64,000 bases of DNA, from the NCBI GenBank assembly GCA_944322575.1, contig CALUPK010000008.1, positions 1 through 64,000 of the forward strand, given 5' to 3'. The DNA is from an uncultured Bacteroidales bacterium. GTDB taxonomy: Bacteria; Bacteroidota; Bacteroidia; Bacteroidales; UBA932. This document shows positions 27,194-36,192 of this stretch, piece by piece. Positions within the stretch are counted from its first letter, which is position 1. Every line of letters begins with the position of its first letter. Below the pieces are notes generated by a model. The model saw only the letters and a program-made list of their open reading frames with translations. It searched no databases and was not told where the DNA came from. A program made the translations under genes and the position numbers.

Positions 27194-28888
27194 ATGGAAA
27201 AGAATCAAAACAGGACATCCGCATTGCTGGAGGCAATGGAGAAAATAATGGAGCTGGGCAGGAATTCTGGGCTAAGTGCGGAATTCTATAAGAAAGCCGG
27301 ACGTTATATCCGGGCAGTATCGTCAAAGTTGTCAATGACGCCGGTGCAGAGTGTGCTGTTGTCTGCATTTATCAATTCCATGACCGACAGCCGCATCCTC
27401 CTGAGCGAGCTGGCACAGTATTTCAATTGCAGTACGATCCGTATTATCAAGAATGTGAATGAAATAGATGATCTGGAACGGAGGAGATACATACGGTGCT
27501 CCCGTGCCTCCAGGCAGAGATCCTACCGTGTGCCTCTGGAGGTTCTGGACGCACTGAAGGAGGACAGACCTTATGTGCCTGAGAGTTATTCCGGAATGTC
27601 CATGGAACGTCTTGTCGCGGCACTTGGAGAAAAATTTACCGACCTTGAGGAGGACGAGCTGACGTACAAAGGCTTTCTGGAGGAAGTGGATGCGCTTTTG
27701 ACACAGAATAAGGAACTGGACTTTGTGAAGGCATTGAATAAATACGACTTGGAAGATGATGCGAGAGTTATGCTTTTGTTCCTCTGCCATAAGCGGATGA
27801 ATGACGATGATATCGGCATCTCCTGGTATGACTACCGTGATATCTACAAAGATAGGCTGGACGCGCTGTATATGAAGAATTCCATGAAGGACGGGGATAA
27901 TGACCTTTTTGCATACGGTCTGGTGGAACATTGTACCGAGGACGGGATTGCGGATACTTCCTGCGTTAGACTCACCGAGAGTGCAGTCGTGGAATTGTTC
28001 GGCCAGTTGAGAATGCCTTCAGGAAATGTCCGGAGCCGACACCTCCTGCATCATACAAAGATAGCGGTCAAGGAACTTTTTTACGGGAGCCGGGAGTCTG
28101 CTCAGATTGAAGAGCTGACAAGACTGCTGGCACCGGGCACCTTCGACGATGTATGCACCCGTCTCGCATCCAAGGGTATGCGCAAGGGCTTTCCATGCAT
28201 CTTCTATGGACCTCCGGGAACAGGCAAAACAGAAACGGCTCTTCAGATAGCCAGGGAGACAGGACGGGACATTCTGCAGGTGGAGGTCTCTCAATTACGA
28301 AGCAAGTGGGTGGGAGAGAGCGAGAAAAATGTCAAAGGCCTGTTTGACGGATACCGGGCTATGGTGTCGCAGTCATCCTGTCCGGCGCCCATCCTCCTTT
28401 TCAATGAGGCCGATGCCATCCTGAACCGTCGAAAGCAAGGGGCTGAGGGTGGGGTGGATAAAATGGAGAATGCGCTCCAGAATATTATCCTGCAGGAGAT
28501 GGAATCCCTCGAAGGCATTATGATAGCCACAACCAACCTTACCGGCAATATAGACCCGGCCTTCGAGCGCCGTTTCCTCTATAAAATAGAGTTCGGTCGT
28601 CCTTCTGCAGATGTCCGTGCCCGTATCTGGCAGTCCATGATGCCTTCATTGAATGCTGATAAAGCAATGGATTTGGCCTCCGACTACAATTTTTCAGGAG
28701 GGCAGATAGAGAATATCGCCCGTAAATGTTCCGTCGCCGAAGTCCTGTACGGAACTTTGGACTTTACACGTCTCAGGGCTTTTTGCGAGACTGAAAGATT
28801 GGCCGTAACTGCATCTGATTCAAAACGCAGAATTGGTTTTGCTGATGGTTGGAAGAAAATTACGCCCGATACTGGAAAATTTTGCTAA
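27194..28888 (+). CDS. AAA+ ATPase with N-terminal winged-helix region
   Basis: 564 residues. Residues ~45-120 resemble a winged helix (LLSELAQYFNCSTIRIIKNV). The AAA+ module is at ~325-500: Walker A YGPPGTGKTETA, Walker B ILLFNEADAILNRR, sensor 1 IATTNLTGNIDPAFERRF with arginine fingers. Asn-Glu-Ala-Asp replaces the usual DEAD-like Walker B acid order (D shifted). No membrane segment or protease domain, so FtsH is excluded. Follows the DUF234 ATPase by 118 bases. Substrate unknown. Confidence 0.8.
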   Translation: MEKNQNRTSALLEAMEKIMELGRNSGLSAEFYKKAGRYIRAVSSKLSMTPVQSVLLSAFINSMTDSRILLSELAQYFNCSTIRIIKNVNEIDDLERRRYIRCSRASRQRSYRVPLEVLDALKEDRPYVPESYSGMSMERLVAALGEKFTDLEEDELTYKGFLEEVDALLTQNKELDFVKALNKYDLEDDARVMLLFLCHKRMNDDDIGISWYDYRDIYKDRLDALYMKNSMKDGDNDLFAYGLVEHCTEDGIADTSCVRLTESAVVELFGQLRMPSGNVRSRHLLHHTKIAVKELFYGSRESAQIEELTRLLAPGTFDDVCTRLASKGMRKGFPCIFYGPPGTGKTETALQIARETGRDILQVEVSQLRSKWVGESEKNVKGLFDGYRAMVSQSSCPAPILLFNEADAILNRRKQGAEGGVDKMENALQNIILQEMESLEGIMIATTNLTGNIDPAFERRFLYKIEFGRPSADVRARIWQSMMPSLNADKAMDLASDYNFSGGQIENIARKCSVAEVLYGTLDFTRLRAFCETERLAVTASDSKRRIGFADGWKKITPDTGKFC

Positions 28889-28892
28889 CTTT

Positions 28893-29146
28893 GTCGTGCC
28901 GGTGGTGAAAGCCGGCGCGACATATTGCAGACGAAAGTGTTTTCGTACTGTCCTCGGAAGAAAATGTGGTAGTTTTCAAGATCAGAAGGACGACGGCGGC
29001 ACTCGTCACTTGTATGGTCATGCGGTAGGACACTCTGTCCGATACCTCATAACTGCACAGGTGTGGAGTATCGGGCGTTTATCTCTGATCGGGTCTTACC
29101 ACAACCTTCTTCCGGGAAAACAGGCTGTCTCCACACTTTCTTTTTG
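28893..29146 (+). ncRNA. Possible structured RNA or long leader
   Basis: The stretch 28889-29211 holds no credible gene. TAACTTTG (28886-28893), which overlaps the preceding stop codon, could be a -7 box, though no clear -33 box precedes it. A strong hairpin follows at once (28893-28921, 10-bp arms with one wobble, GTCGTGCCGG with CCGGCGCGAC). Further on are CCGATA/TATCGG and GGACA/TGTCC hairpins and a long-range pair GTGTGGAG (29061-29068) with CTCCACAC (29129-29136), the latter followed by TTTCTTTTTG. It does not match RNase P, tmRNA, SRP RNA or common riboswitches I know. Either a small RNA ending near 29146 or a leader of the lipoprotein gene. Confidence 0.35.
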
Positions 29147-29211
29147 CCTGTGCTGCGTTCCGGCGTATGCTGCCTTTAATTTTGCGAATGAAATATTGTA
29201 AATTAATACGT

Positions 29212-31563
29212 ATGGTTATGAAAAAGAATGCTTTATCCATTTTGGGCTGCATTATGTGCCTATGCCTTGTTTTTTCCTGTGAGGAGAATACAGGAGAAGA
29301 GAAGTTCCCCGAACCTGATCCAGGAACAAAATATTCCGTCAGCGGAAGTGTTCAGAAAGGGCCGTTTTCCCAGGGCACATCCATTACCATCCAGGCCCTG
29401 GACGATAACCTTAATCCTACGGGACGCAACTACTCCATTACCACGTACGATGATTTCGGTGCGTTTTCCATCGGCAGCGAGATAGAGTCCCGCTATGTGG
29501 AGATAATTGCGGACGGATATTATTACAATGAAGTGGCCGGTTCTCTCTCGAAATCGCCCATAACCCTGCGTTCTATATCCGACCTGAGCGAAGAGGGCCA
29601 AACCAACATCAACCTTTTGACAACCCTGGAGTCAGGCCGTATCCGCTATCTGGTATCGAATGATGGAAAAGCCATGTCCGAGGCCCGCCAGCAGGCGGAG
29701 CAGGAACTGTACGATATTTTCAACATCCCTTTGGAGGTAGGAGACAGCGGTTTTGACAAGGCGGATATATCGAAGGCAGGAGACGGCAATGCTGTGCTTC
29801 TTGCTATATCAGCGACGCTCCAGAGTACCCGTACGGAGGCTGAGCTTTCCGAACTTATAGCGAAGATATCTTCCGAGATGCAGAATACCGGCACATTGGG
29901 AAAATCGGACCTCTCCGAGCAGATCCGTCAGGGCGGTATCGGGCTTGACTATGAGCAGATACGCTCCAATCTTATCGCCCGCTACGAGCAGCTCGGACAG
30001 CATGGTTACGAGATTCCGAATTTCGAGGACTTTATGGATATCAACGGCAACGGGGTTATAGACCGGGACGACCAGTGGCTCCTCGTCTCCGATGCTCAGT
30101 ATCAGGTTCCACAGAGCGGAGGAGAATATTCCGTTACGGTAGAGTATAATGTAGATTATGAAGTGACGGTGGAGGACGGATGCGACTGGATTTCAGTCTC
30201 CTCTGCAGACGCCACCAAGGCCTATCTGGAAAGTACCGGATATACGGTCTCTGTTTCGGAAAACGGCTCATTCGAGTCCCGCAGTGCCGGCATCACCTTT
30301 AAGTCCAAGGAGTCCTCTCAGTCTGTTACAGTCTATGTGGTGCAGGATGGCGCGATGTTCTCGTTGGGTCAGACTTATTATTATCTGGACAATACAGCGC
30401 AGGTGCTGGAGGTATGGGTGACATCCTCTTCGGACAATTATGTCGTAGAGATACCTGAAAGCAGTGATTGGATAGCGGAGTCAGACTCTGATAGCGGAGT
30501 CCGTAAATTTGCAGTGGAGGCGAACAATGATTTCAGTTCGGAGCGCATAGGCAGTATCCTGTTCAGAGATGAGGCCGGGAATCTGCTCGGCGAGGTTACG
30601 GTTAATCAGGATAAGGCTTATATGAGCATAGAACAGGAACGGTTCGATATCGACAATGCGGCGCAGAATTTTATTCTGAGAATCTCTTCATCTACGGAAG
30701 ATTATAAGGTAGATGTTACCGAAGGCTCGGAATGGCTGGCAATAACTTCTCACAGTGGTGGAGACTGGAAGTTCTCAACTTATCTGAACAGCAGCTACCA
30801 GCCCCGTGACGGTATGATAACAGTGTCGGATGTGAACGGTGCTGTGCTGGATACCATACCGGTGAACCAGTGGTGTGAGACTGTGACGCGGGTGAATGTG
30901 ACACCGGGCAGTCTGGAGTCGTTGATTACGGAGCCTGGACAGTTGGAATATACGGAGACATTTATTGCGTCGGGAGAGATGAATGAAAAAGATTTCCTTC
31001 TTTTACGGGATATGTCAGCACTTAAAAATATTGATATATCAGGGTTGATAAATACGACGCTGCCTAAATCTGTTTTCCATGAAATGAATATGTTGGAAAG
31101 GTTGACTTTGCCTAAAAATCTAGAGATTATTCCATATGCAATGTGTAGTTATTGTGGTAATTTAAAAGAGGTATTTCCATTGCCAGAGAGTGTGACTGTC
31201 ATAGGTGAGGAGGCTTTCTTAGATTGTTTTGAACTTACAGGAAATTTAATCTTACATGAAGGTATAGAAAGAATTGAAACAGGGGCTTTCAGTAGATGTG
31301 AGAATCTTACAGGTGATTTAATAATACCTTCAACAGTTAATTTTATGGGAGGGTATGGATATATTTTCAGAGGTTGCGAGAAGATAGATAAGGTCTATAT
31401 GAAGCCGATAACTCCGCCTGCAACATGGGAAGGATATGATATGTTTCCCAATTATCGATACCTGGGTGTACCCATTGGCAGCAAGGAACTCTACGAAGCC
31501 GATGAGCATTACAACAAGTTCATGGTAATCGAGGAAGTGGACTTCGAAGCTCTTGGCTTGTGA
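29212..31563 (+). CDS. BACON-domain lipoprotein with BspA-type leucine-rich repeats
   Basis: 783 residues from ATG 29212 (MVMKKNALSILG; 29218 is an alternative). Lipobox LVFSC. Order: N-terminal carboxypeptidase-like beta domain (~20-110, SVSGSVQKGPFSQGTSITIQ), a helical region with an EF-like loop DINGNGVIDRDD, three BACON-type beta domains (~290-570; DWISVSS, DWIAESD, EWLAITS), and a C-terminal LRR_5/BspA segment (~590-760; LPKNLEIIPYAM, LPESVTVIGEEAF, EGIERIETGAFSRC). BACON domains probably bind carbohydrate or mucin; BspA repeats mediate adhesion. The DNA of the LRR part (~31000-31480) is visibly more AT-rich than the rest. Confidence 0.82.
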   Translation: MVMKKNALSILGCIMCLCLVFSCEENTGEEKFPEPDPGTKYSVSGSVQKGPFSQGTSITIQALDDNLNPTGRNYSITTYDDFGAFSIGSEIESRYVEIIADGYYYNEVAGSLSKSPITLRSISDLSEEGQTNINLLTTLESGRIRYLVSNDGKAMSEARQQAEQELYDIFNIPLEVGDSGFDKADISKAGDGNAVLLAISATLQSTRTEAELSELIAKISSEMQNTGTLGKSDLSEQIRQGGIGLDYEQIRSNLIARYEQLGQHGYEIPNFEDFMDINGNGVIDRDDQWLLVSDAQYQVPQSGGEYSVTVEYNVDYEVTVEDGCDWISVSSADATKAYLESTGYTVSVSENGSFESRSAGITFKSKESSQSVTVYVVQDGAMFSLGQTYYYLDNTAQVLEVWVTSSSDNYVVEIPESSDWIAESDSDSGVRKFAVEANNDFSSERIGSILFRDEAGNLLGEVTVNQDKAYMSIEQERFDIDNAAQNFILRISSSTEDYKVDVTEGSEWLAITSHSGGDWKFSTYLNSSYQPRDGMITVSDVNGAVLDTIPVNQWCETVTRVNVTPGSLESLITEPGQLEYTETFIASGEMNEKDFLLLRDMSALKNIDISGLINTTLPKSVFHEMNMLERLTLPKNLEIIPYAMCSYCGNLKEVFPLPESVTVIGEEAFLDCFELTGNLILHEGIERIETGAFSRCENLTGDLIIPSTVNFMGGYGYIFRGCEKIDKVYMKPITPPATWEGYDMFPNYRYLGVPIGSKELYEADEHYNKFMVIEEVDFEALGL

Positions 31564-31600
31564 AAGAATAAATGATCAATATAAATTAAAGTTAAAGGCT

Positions 31601-32371
31601 ATGAATACATTATCAGAACAGTTGACATCTTTGTATGAGAGTAAATGGGACAAGTTGATGCAGCAACTGGACAAGAGGCAGATTAAAACTCAGTGTCCGT
31701 TTGTCCTTTCAGTACAGAGGAACGGCAGTGAGGACTGGTATGCCGGAGCGGACATAAAAGTCATGTTTTTCGGGCAGGAAGTCCATTCTTGGGAAAAGAA
31801 TGAGGATCTCGGTGACACTATGCGTGCGTATGAGAGGTTTTTCGAAGAAAAGTATGTTGATGAAGAGGTGGCCGGTTACTTCAGTCAGGATGAGATTTCG
31901 TCCGGAAACCGCTTCATGAGATGGGGGTGTAACGGCATTATGTCCGGAATACGGGATATCCTGGAATCTTGTCCAGGCCGGCGGGCAGCTTTCCTATGGA
32001 ACAATATTTCAAAACTTTCAACCTATGATGGCAGACCTGTAGGAACGGAAGTTCATGAGCTGGAGAGGGAATATTTTCACGTCATACCGCAGGAGATTGA
32101 GATATTAAGGCCTAATATTTTGGTTTTTCTTACTGGCCCGGGGTACAATAAATACTATAGCTATATTTTGGAGAATTTCACTTTGGACGGAGAACCGCAG
32201 ATGTTGTCAGGAATACCTCAAGATAATTTGATGAAACTTCCTGTTCAGGGGGTAAGGTCGGCATACAAGACGCTTCATCCGGGTGCTCATCTAAGCGAAA
32301 CAGAGCATTGGAAGAATTATCAGGCGATAATAGATGATATCCGCTTGAATATATTAGGATGCCTGCAATGA
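31601..32371 (+). CDS. Uracil-DNA-glycosylase-fold-like protein
   Basis: 256 residues from the ATG at 31601 (MNTLSEQLTSLYESKWDKLM); the frame also opens 48 bases earlier inside the previous gene. Points that fit the UDG superfamily: DIKVMFFGQEVHSW near residue 50 (glycine-rich motif I position), AFLWNNISKL mid-protein, RPNILVFLTGPGYNKYY (core strand) and TLHPGAHLSE (motif with His-Pro). No iron-sulfur cysteines. If so it may remove damaged bases or be a catalytically different relative. Assignment rests on motif order only. Confidence 0.5.
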   Translation: MNTLSEQLTSLYESKWDKLMQQLDKRQIKTQCPFVLSVQRNGSEDWYAGADIKVMFFGQEVHSWEKNEDLGDTMRAYERFFEEKYVDEEVAGYFSQDEISSGNRFMRWGCNGIMSGIRDILESCPGRRAAFLWNNISKLSTYDGRPVGTEVHELEREYFHVIPQEIEILRPNILVFLTGPGYNKYYSYILENFTLDGEPQMLSGIPQDNLMKLPVQGVRSAYKTLHPGAHLSETEHWKNYQAIIDDIRLNILGCLQ

Positions 32372-32448
32372 GTTAGATGAACTTCGTGAAGAGTATGCTT
32401 TGGATCAGTCGGGCCGGGATATGTCTGTCGCCATCCCGGAACGACTGT

Positions 32449-32589
32449 TTACATTTCCGATAGTATTCCGTCGTTTCCCTTAGCGCTCTTTCTTGTGCCT
32501 TGGTTTGGCGTAAGTGACTGGTAGCTGGGCATTATCCGATACTCATAGAAGTACCGTACGGCCTCGTATATCATATCCACGACCGTCAA
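32449..32589 (-). pseudogene. Short protein-like remnant in a 237-base gap
   Basis: Between 32372 and 32608 no complete gene is visible. The minus strand has a 46-codon open stretch reading DMIYEAVRYFYEYRIMPSYQSL, which has protein-like composition; the plus strand just before it reads LREEYALDQSGRDMSVAIPE. Both look like decayed ends of lost genes. No family recognised. Confidence 0.25.
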
Positions 32590-32608
32590 AGCGATTCACT
32601 AAAAAATT

Positions 32609-33076
32609 CTACACATTAGCCCTGGATTTCACATTCCTGTCATAGAGGACAATGGAGCCTGCAACAGCGACGTTCAATGATATGCTGGCCGGGATTTGGA
32701 TTATGTCGTCGCATTTGCCGAGGATGTCTTGAGGCAGCCCGCTGTCCTCTGCACCAAGCAGGTATACTGCACGTTCGGGATGTTTGTAGGTGGTAACGGA
32801 GATGCTGCGAGGATCAAGCTCCACTCCTATCAGGCTGGCACCTTTTGGGAGTGCGCAGAGAAAATCCTCAAATGCTTTGAACTCGAACATCGAAATGTGT
32901 CTCCAGCTTTTGCAAGTGTCTGACGGCATTTCCTTATATCGTTTTCCTATGACGAATGTGAAATCTGCTCCGAGTATGAGAGAAGATCTCCAGAGTGTAC
33001 CGGCGTTTTCACTGAATTTTGAGCCGTAGATGCCTATGCCGCAGAACCCGCGGTGTCTGTATTCTTTGGTTTCCAT
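32609..33076 (-). CDS. TrmH/SpoU-family RNA methyltransferase
   Basis: 155 residues from the ATG at 33076 (METKEYRHRGFCGIGIYG). SPOUT fold signs: GIYGSKFSENAGTLWRSSLILGAD (motif 1 with N and R), YLLGAEDSGLP (motif 2, SAM loop) and ISLNVAVAGSIVLYDR (motif 3, trefoil knot). Members 2'-O-methylate tRNA or rRNA riboses. No N-terminal extra domain, so the RNA target is not evident. Confidence 0.88.
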   Translation of the reverse strand: METKEYRHRGFCGIGIYGSKFSENAGTLWRSSLILGADFTFVIGKRYKEMPSDTCKSWRHISMFEFKAFEDFLCALPKGASLIGVELDPRSISVTTYKHPERAVYLLGAEDSGLPQDILGKCDDIIQIPASISLNVAVAGSIVLYDRNVKSRANV

Positions 33077-33139
33077 ATAGTGTGATATTTCGTGCAAAGT
33101 ACTTCGCAGAATGTGCTGTGATGTGGCGCATTGTCGGGC

Positions 33140-33148
33140 TATCTTTGC
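33140..33148 (+). promoter_or_regulatory. -7 box of phosphoesterase gene
   Basis: TATCTTTGC, full consensus match, 24 bases before the ATG at 33172. Confidence 0.55.
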
Positions 33149-33171
33149 GGAAATTTGATTAGATTTGGGGT

Positions 33172-33843
33172 ATGGAAAAACCGACTATAGCGATAGGCGA
33201 CGTGCACGGGCTGGACCTGTGGCGGGATGTGGTGGAGGCGCATCCGGAGTGCAGGGTAGTGTTTCTTGGGGACTATCTTGATCCATTCTTCTATATGTCG
33301 AAGGTAAGACTTTTGGAAAATCTGCGGGAAATCATTGATTTTAAGAGATCGCGACCGGAGGATTCGGTGCTATTGCTTGGTAATCACGATTTGCACTATT
33401 TTTGCGAGGAGGCGTCGCCGGCATCCCGTTTTGATGCGGGGATTGCGGGGGAGGCTTCGTCATTATTCTTGGATAATTTGGATTTGTTCCAGTATGCGTT
33501 TCAGGATGGGGAGTATCTGTTCACTCATGCCGGGGTGTCGCAGCTGTGGTTCGATTACGATTTCTGCGGTGATGCTTCTCGGTCTGTGGCGGAACAGCTG
33601 AACAATCCGGCGGCAGACCAGGTGGCTGCGCTGCATCGTGTCGGGTCTGCCCGCGGTGGCTGTGCATGTGATACAGGGGGCATATTCTGGGCAGATAAAA
33701 GCGAGCTGGAGGAGCCTCTGTGCGGCTTCACCCAGATAGTCGGGCACAACCGGGTCGCAGAAGTGACCGGGCATACCGGCTCCGGCGGCGGCAAGATCGT
33801 GTTCTGCGACTGCCTCCGCAACGGTCTTTATCTTTATATTTGA
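33172..33843 (+). CDS. Calcineurin-like metallophosphoesterase
   Basis: 223 residues with all PPP-type metal motifs: IGDVHG (residues 8-13), FLGDYLDP (GD-x-xD), LLLGNHDLHY (GNHD), FTHAGVS and IVGHNR. Cytoplasmic, no signal peptide. Such enzymes hydrolyse phosphoesters (protein, nucleotide or dinucleoside polyphosphate); substrate unknown. It is followed 4 bases later by an exonuclease gene, so the pair is an operon. Confidence 0.85.
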   Translation: MEKPTIAIGDVHGLDLWRDVVEAHPECRVVFLGDYLDPFFYMSKVRLLENLREIIDFKRSRPEDSVLLLGNHDLHYFCEEASPASRFDAGIAGEASSLFLDNLDLFQYAFQDGEYLFTHAGVSQLWFDYDFCGDASRSVAEQLNNPAADQVAALHRVGSARGGCACDTGGIFWADKSELEEPLCGFTQIVGHNRVAEVTGHTGSGGGKIVFCDCLRNGLYLYI

Positions 33844-33847
33844 GCCC

Positions 33848-34342
33848 ATGAAAGATTTTGCAGCCATAGATTTTGAGACAGCCAATGAACAGCGTACCAG
33901 TGTGTGCAGTGTGGGAGTAGTGGTTGTGCGGGGCGGAGAGATAATAGACCGCTTCTACAGCCTCATACGGCCCGAGCCGGAGTATTACAGTTACTGGAAT
34001 ACCCGGGTGCACGGCCTTACCTTGGAGGATACTGCCGATGCGCCGGTATTCCCCTATGTGTGGGAGAAGGTGGCTCCGCTGATAGAAGGACTGCCGTTAG
34101 TGGCCCACAACAGTCCGTTCGATGAGGGCTGCCTGAGGGCTGTGTTCCAGGTGTACCGCATGGATTACCCGGAGTATGTTTTTCATTGTACCTGCAGGGC
34201 TTCCCGCCGTGTTTTCGGACCGCAGCTACCGAATCATCAGCTCCAGGCCGTTGCAGCCCGCTGCGGCTACGACCTCACGCACCATCACCACGCCCTGGCC
34301 GATGCGGAGGCCTGCGCTGCCATTGCCCTTAGGATTCTATAG
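33848..34342 (+). CDS. DEDDh 3'-5' exonuclease (DnaQ-like)
   Basis: 164 residues. ExoI DFETAN (residues 8-13), ExoII VAHNSPFDEG (Asp in FDE), ExoIII HHHALADAEA (His and Asp), i.e. a complete DEDDh active site of the epsilon/oligoribonuclease-like family. Stand-alone domain without polymerase or UvrC-like parts. Likely trims DNA or RNA ends. Ends in the perfect terminator at 34346-34380. Confidence 0.88.
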   Translation: MKDFAAIDFETANEQRTSVCSVGVVVVRGGEIIDRFYSLIRPEPEYYSYWNTRVHGLTLEDTADAPVFPYVWEKVAPLIEGLPLVAHNSPFDEGCLRAVFQVYRMDYPEYVFHCTCRASRRVFGPQLPNHQLQAVAARCGYDLTHHHHALADAEACAAIALRIL

Positions 34343-34345
34343 GTT

Positions 34346-34380
34346 CACAACTTTGTGGTCCACAAAGTTGTGGACTTTTT
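34346..34380 (+). terminator. Terminator after phosphoesterase-exonuclease operon
   Basis: CACAACTTTGTGG (34346-34358) and CCACAAAGTTGTG (34360-34372) are perfect 13-bp complements with one base between, then GACTTTTT. The nearly loop-less dyad would refold with an inner loop in RNA. Bases 34381-34604 hold only a short remnant-like minus-strand stretch ending FGCKVFYGDRIV. Confidence 0.75.
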
Positions 34381-34604
34381 AAAGCAGACCGTCGGCTACA
34401 CTATCCGGTCGCCGTAGAAGACCTTGCACCCGAAGTTGTGGCGCAGGCTGCTATCCATAACCGATACTTGACGAGCGGTATGCCCTGCATTGATCAAGAT
34501 GAAATCTATTATTTTAGCAGGCAAAATTGAAAGACAATGGAACAGCAGTCAGTAAAATGTCCCCGAATTTCCCTATCTTTACCGCCCGAAAAAACATACA
34601 TAAT

Positions 34605-35447
34605 ATGAGCAGAAACGAGATGTCATCGAGGGAGGCCAAGTTAGAGGCTTTCGGCCGCCTTTTAGATATAATGGATGAGCTCAGGGAGAAATGCCCCTGG
34701 GACCACAAGCAGACCGCCGAGTCGCTGCGTCCTCAGACGATTGAGGAGACTTACGAGTTGAGCGACGCCATCCTCCGCGGGGAGGGTAGGGAGGTATCCA
34801 AGGAACTGGGCGACGTGCTCCTGCACATCGTCTTCTATGCCAAGATTGCCTCGGAAAAGGGCGAATACGATATCGTGGACGTGATCAACCGTCTGTGTGA
34901 CAAACTGATCTACCGCCATCCGCACGTTTTCGGCGAGGTCCATGTGAACGGGGCCGACCAGGTGGTGCAGAACTGGGAGGAACTCAAGACCAAGGAAAAG
35001 GACGGGAACAAGCGGGTGCTCTCGGGAGTGCCTGTCTCCTTGCCGCCGCTGCTCAAGGCCTACCGCATGCAGGACAAGGCCCGCGCCGTGGGTTTCGACT
35101 GGGAGGAGCGTTCCCAGGTCTGGAACAAGGTGGCAGAGGAGCTCGGGGAGTTCCGCGAGGAACTGGGCCGGATGGACAAGTCGGACCCTGAGTCGGTGAA
35201 AAGGGCCGAGGGCGAGCTCGGTGATTTCCTCTTCTCTATAGTGAATGCTGCCCGTCTGTACGACCTGAATCCCGACACGGCGCTGGAGATGACCTGCGCC
35301 AAGTTCCGCCGCCGCTTCACTTATCTCGAGGAGCACACCATCCGTCAGGGCAAGTCTCTGAAGGACATGACGCTGGCGGAGATGGACGTTATCTGGAACG
35401 AGGCTAAGGCCTTAGAGAAAAATTCTGAGGACAATGCCGGAAAATAG
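34605..35447 (+). CDS. mazG: Nucleoside triphosphate pyrophosphohydrolase MazG
   Basis: 280 residues from the ATG at 34605 (MSRNEMSSREAKLEAF); the longer frame from 34527 includes the promoter-like TATCTTTAC. Two all-alpha NTP-PPase domains: first with CPWDHKQTAESLRPQTIEETYEL and KELGDVLLHIVFYAKIA (EExxE...ExxD metal site), second with KVAEELGEFREEL and EGELGDFLFSIVNAARL. It removes abnormal NTPs. Overlaps tcdA by 14 bases. Confidence 0.94.
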   Translation: MSRNEMSSREAKLEAFGRLLDIMDELREKCPWDHKQTAESLRPQTIEETYELSDAILRGEGREVSKELGDVLLHIVFYAKIASEKGEYDIVDVINRLCDKLIYRHPHVFGEVHVNGADQVVQNWEELKTKEKDGNKRVLSGVPVSLPPLLKAYRMQDKARAVGFDWEERSQVWNKVAEELGEFREELGRMDKSDPESVKRAEGELGDFLFSIVNAARLYDLNPDTALEMTCAKFRRRFTYLEEHTIRQGKSLKDMTLAEMDVIWNEAKALEKNSEDNAGK

Positions 35448-36192
35448 TCCTGCCTGGCTCGAGCGCACCGCCCTGCTCGTGGGCAGGGAGGCCCTGCTGG
35501 CCCTGAAAAGAGCTACCGTAGTGGTCGCCGGTCTGGGCGGGGTAGGGGCATACGCTGCGGAGATGACGGCCCGCGCCGGGGTAGGGCGGATGATAATCAT
35601 AGACTCGGACAAAGTTTCGGAGAGCAACCGGAACCGGCAGCTGCTGGCACTCTGCTCGACCGTAGGACGGCCCAAGACTGAGGTTATGTCGGAAAGGCTT
35701 CTGGACATCAATCCGGAATTGCAGATAATCAAGGTGGAAGAATACCTTACCGAGGACAATGTGGCGGCGCTCGTAGAGCGTTCCTGCGCCGAGGCGGGGG
35801 TTGCCCGCCCGGATTTTCTCATCGATGCGATTGATACCCTGGCCCCTAAGATTGCCCTTATCGCCCATTGCATCCACAGCGGTATCCCCCTTGTCTCCTC
35901 GATGGGCGCCGGAGCCAAATTCGATGCCACGAAGGTCCGTCTGACCGACCTCTCGAAGTCCTACAACTGCCCTCTGGCCTTCATTCTCCGGAAGAAACTC
36001 CGCAAGATAGGCATCAGCAAGGGCTTCCCCGTGGTGTTCTCGGAGGAACTGCCCGACCGTGGCGCCATTGTCCCTACGGAGGGCGAGCGCAACAAGAAGT
36101 CCCAGGTAGGCACCATCTCCTACATTCCCGCCGTCTTCGGCTGTGTCTGCGCTCAGGCAGCCCTGACCCATCTCTGCCGCCGGAACAGTTGA
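35434..36192 (+). CDS. tcdA: tRNA threonylcarbamoyladenosine dehydratase (TcdA/CsdL)
   Basis: 252 residues of the E1-like ThiF/MoeB superfamily. ATP-binding VVAGLGGVGAYAAEMTARAG (~29-48), IDSDKVSESNRNRQ with catalytic Arg/Asn, IDAIDTLAPKIALI, SSMGAGAKFDATKVRLTDLSKSYNCPLA typical of TcdA. It cyclises t6A37 to ct6A in tRNAs that read ANN codons. No zinc CxxC pairs, consistent with TcdA rather than MoeB. Starts inside the end of mazG. Confidence 0.92.
   Translation: MPENSPAWLERTALLVGREALLALKRATVVVAGLGGVGAYAAEMTARAGVGRMIIIDSDKVSESNRNRQLLALCSTVGRPKTEVMSERLLDINPELQIIKVEEYLTEDNVAALVERSCAEAGVARPDFLIDAIDTLAPKIALIAHCIHSGIPLVSSMGAGAKFDATKVRLTDLSKSYNCPLAFILRKKLRKIGISKGFPVVFSEELPDRGAIVPTEGERNKKSQVGTISYIPAVFGCVCAQAALTHLCRRNS

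Noticed and set aside
28893..29146. RNase P RNA, tmRNA, SRP RNA or a common riboswitch
   Set aside because: None of their conserved core strings is present; the region is kept only as an unclassified structured stretch.
28833..29201. 122-codon plus-strand frame between the AAA+ and lipoprotein genes
   Set aside because: Starts inside the AAA+ gene, has erratic composition and covers hairpins; treated as non-coding.
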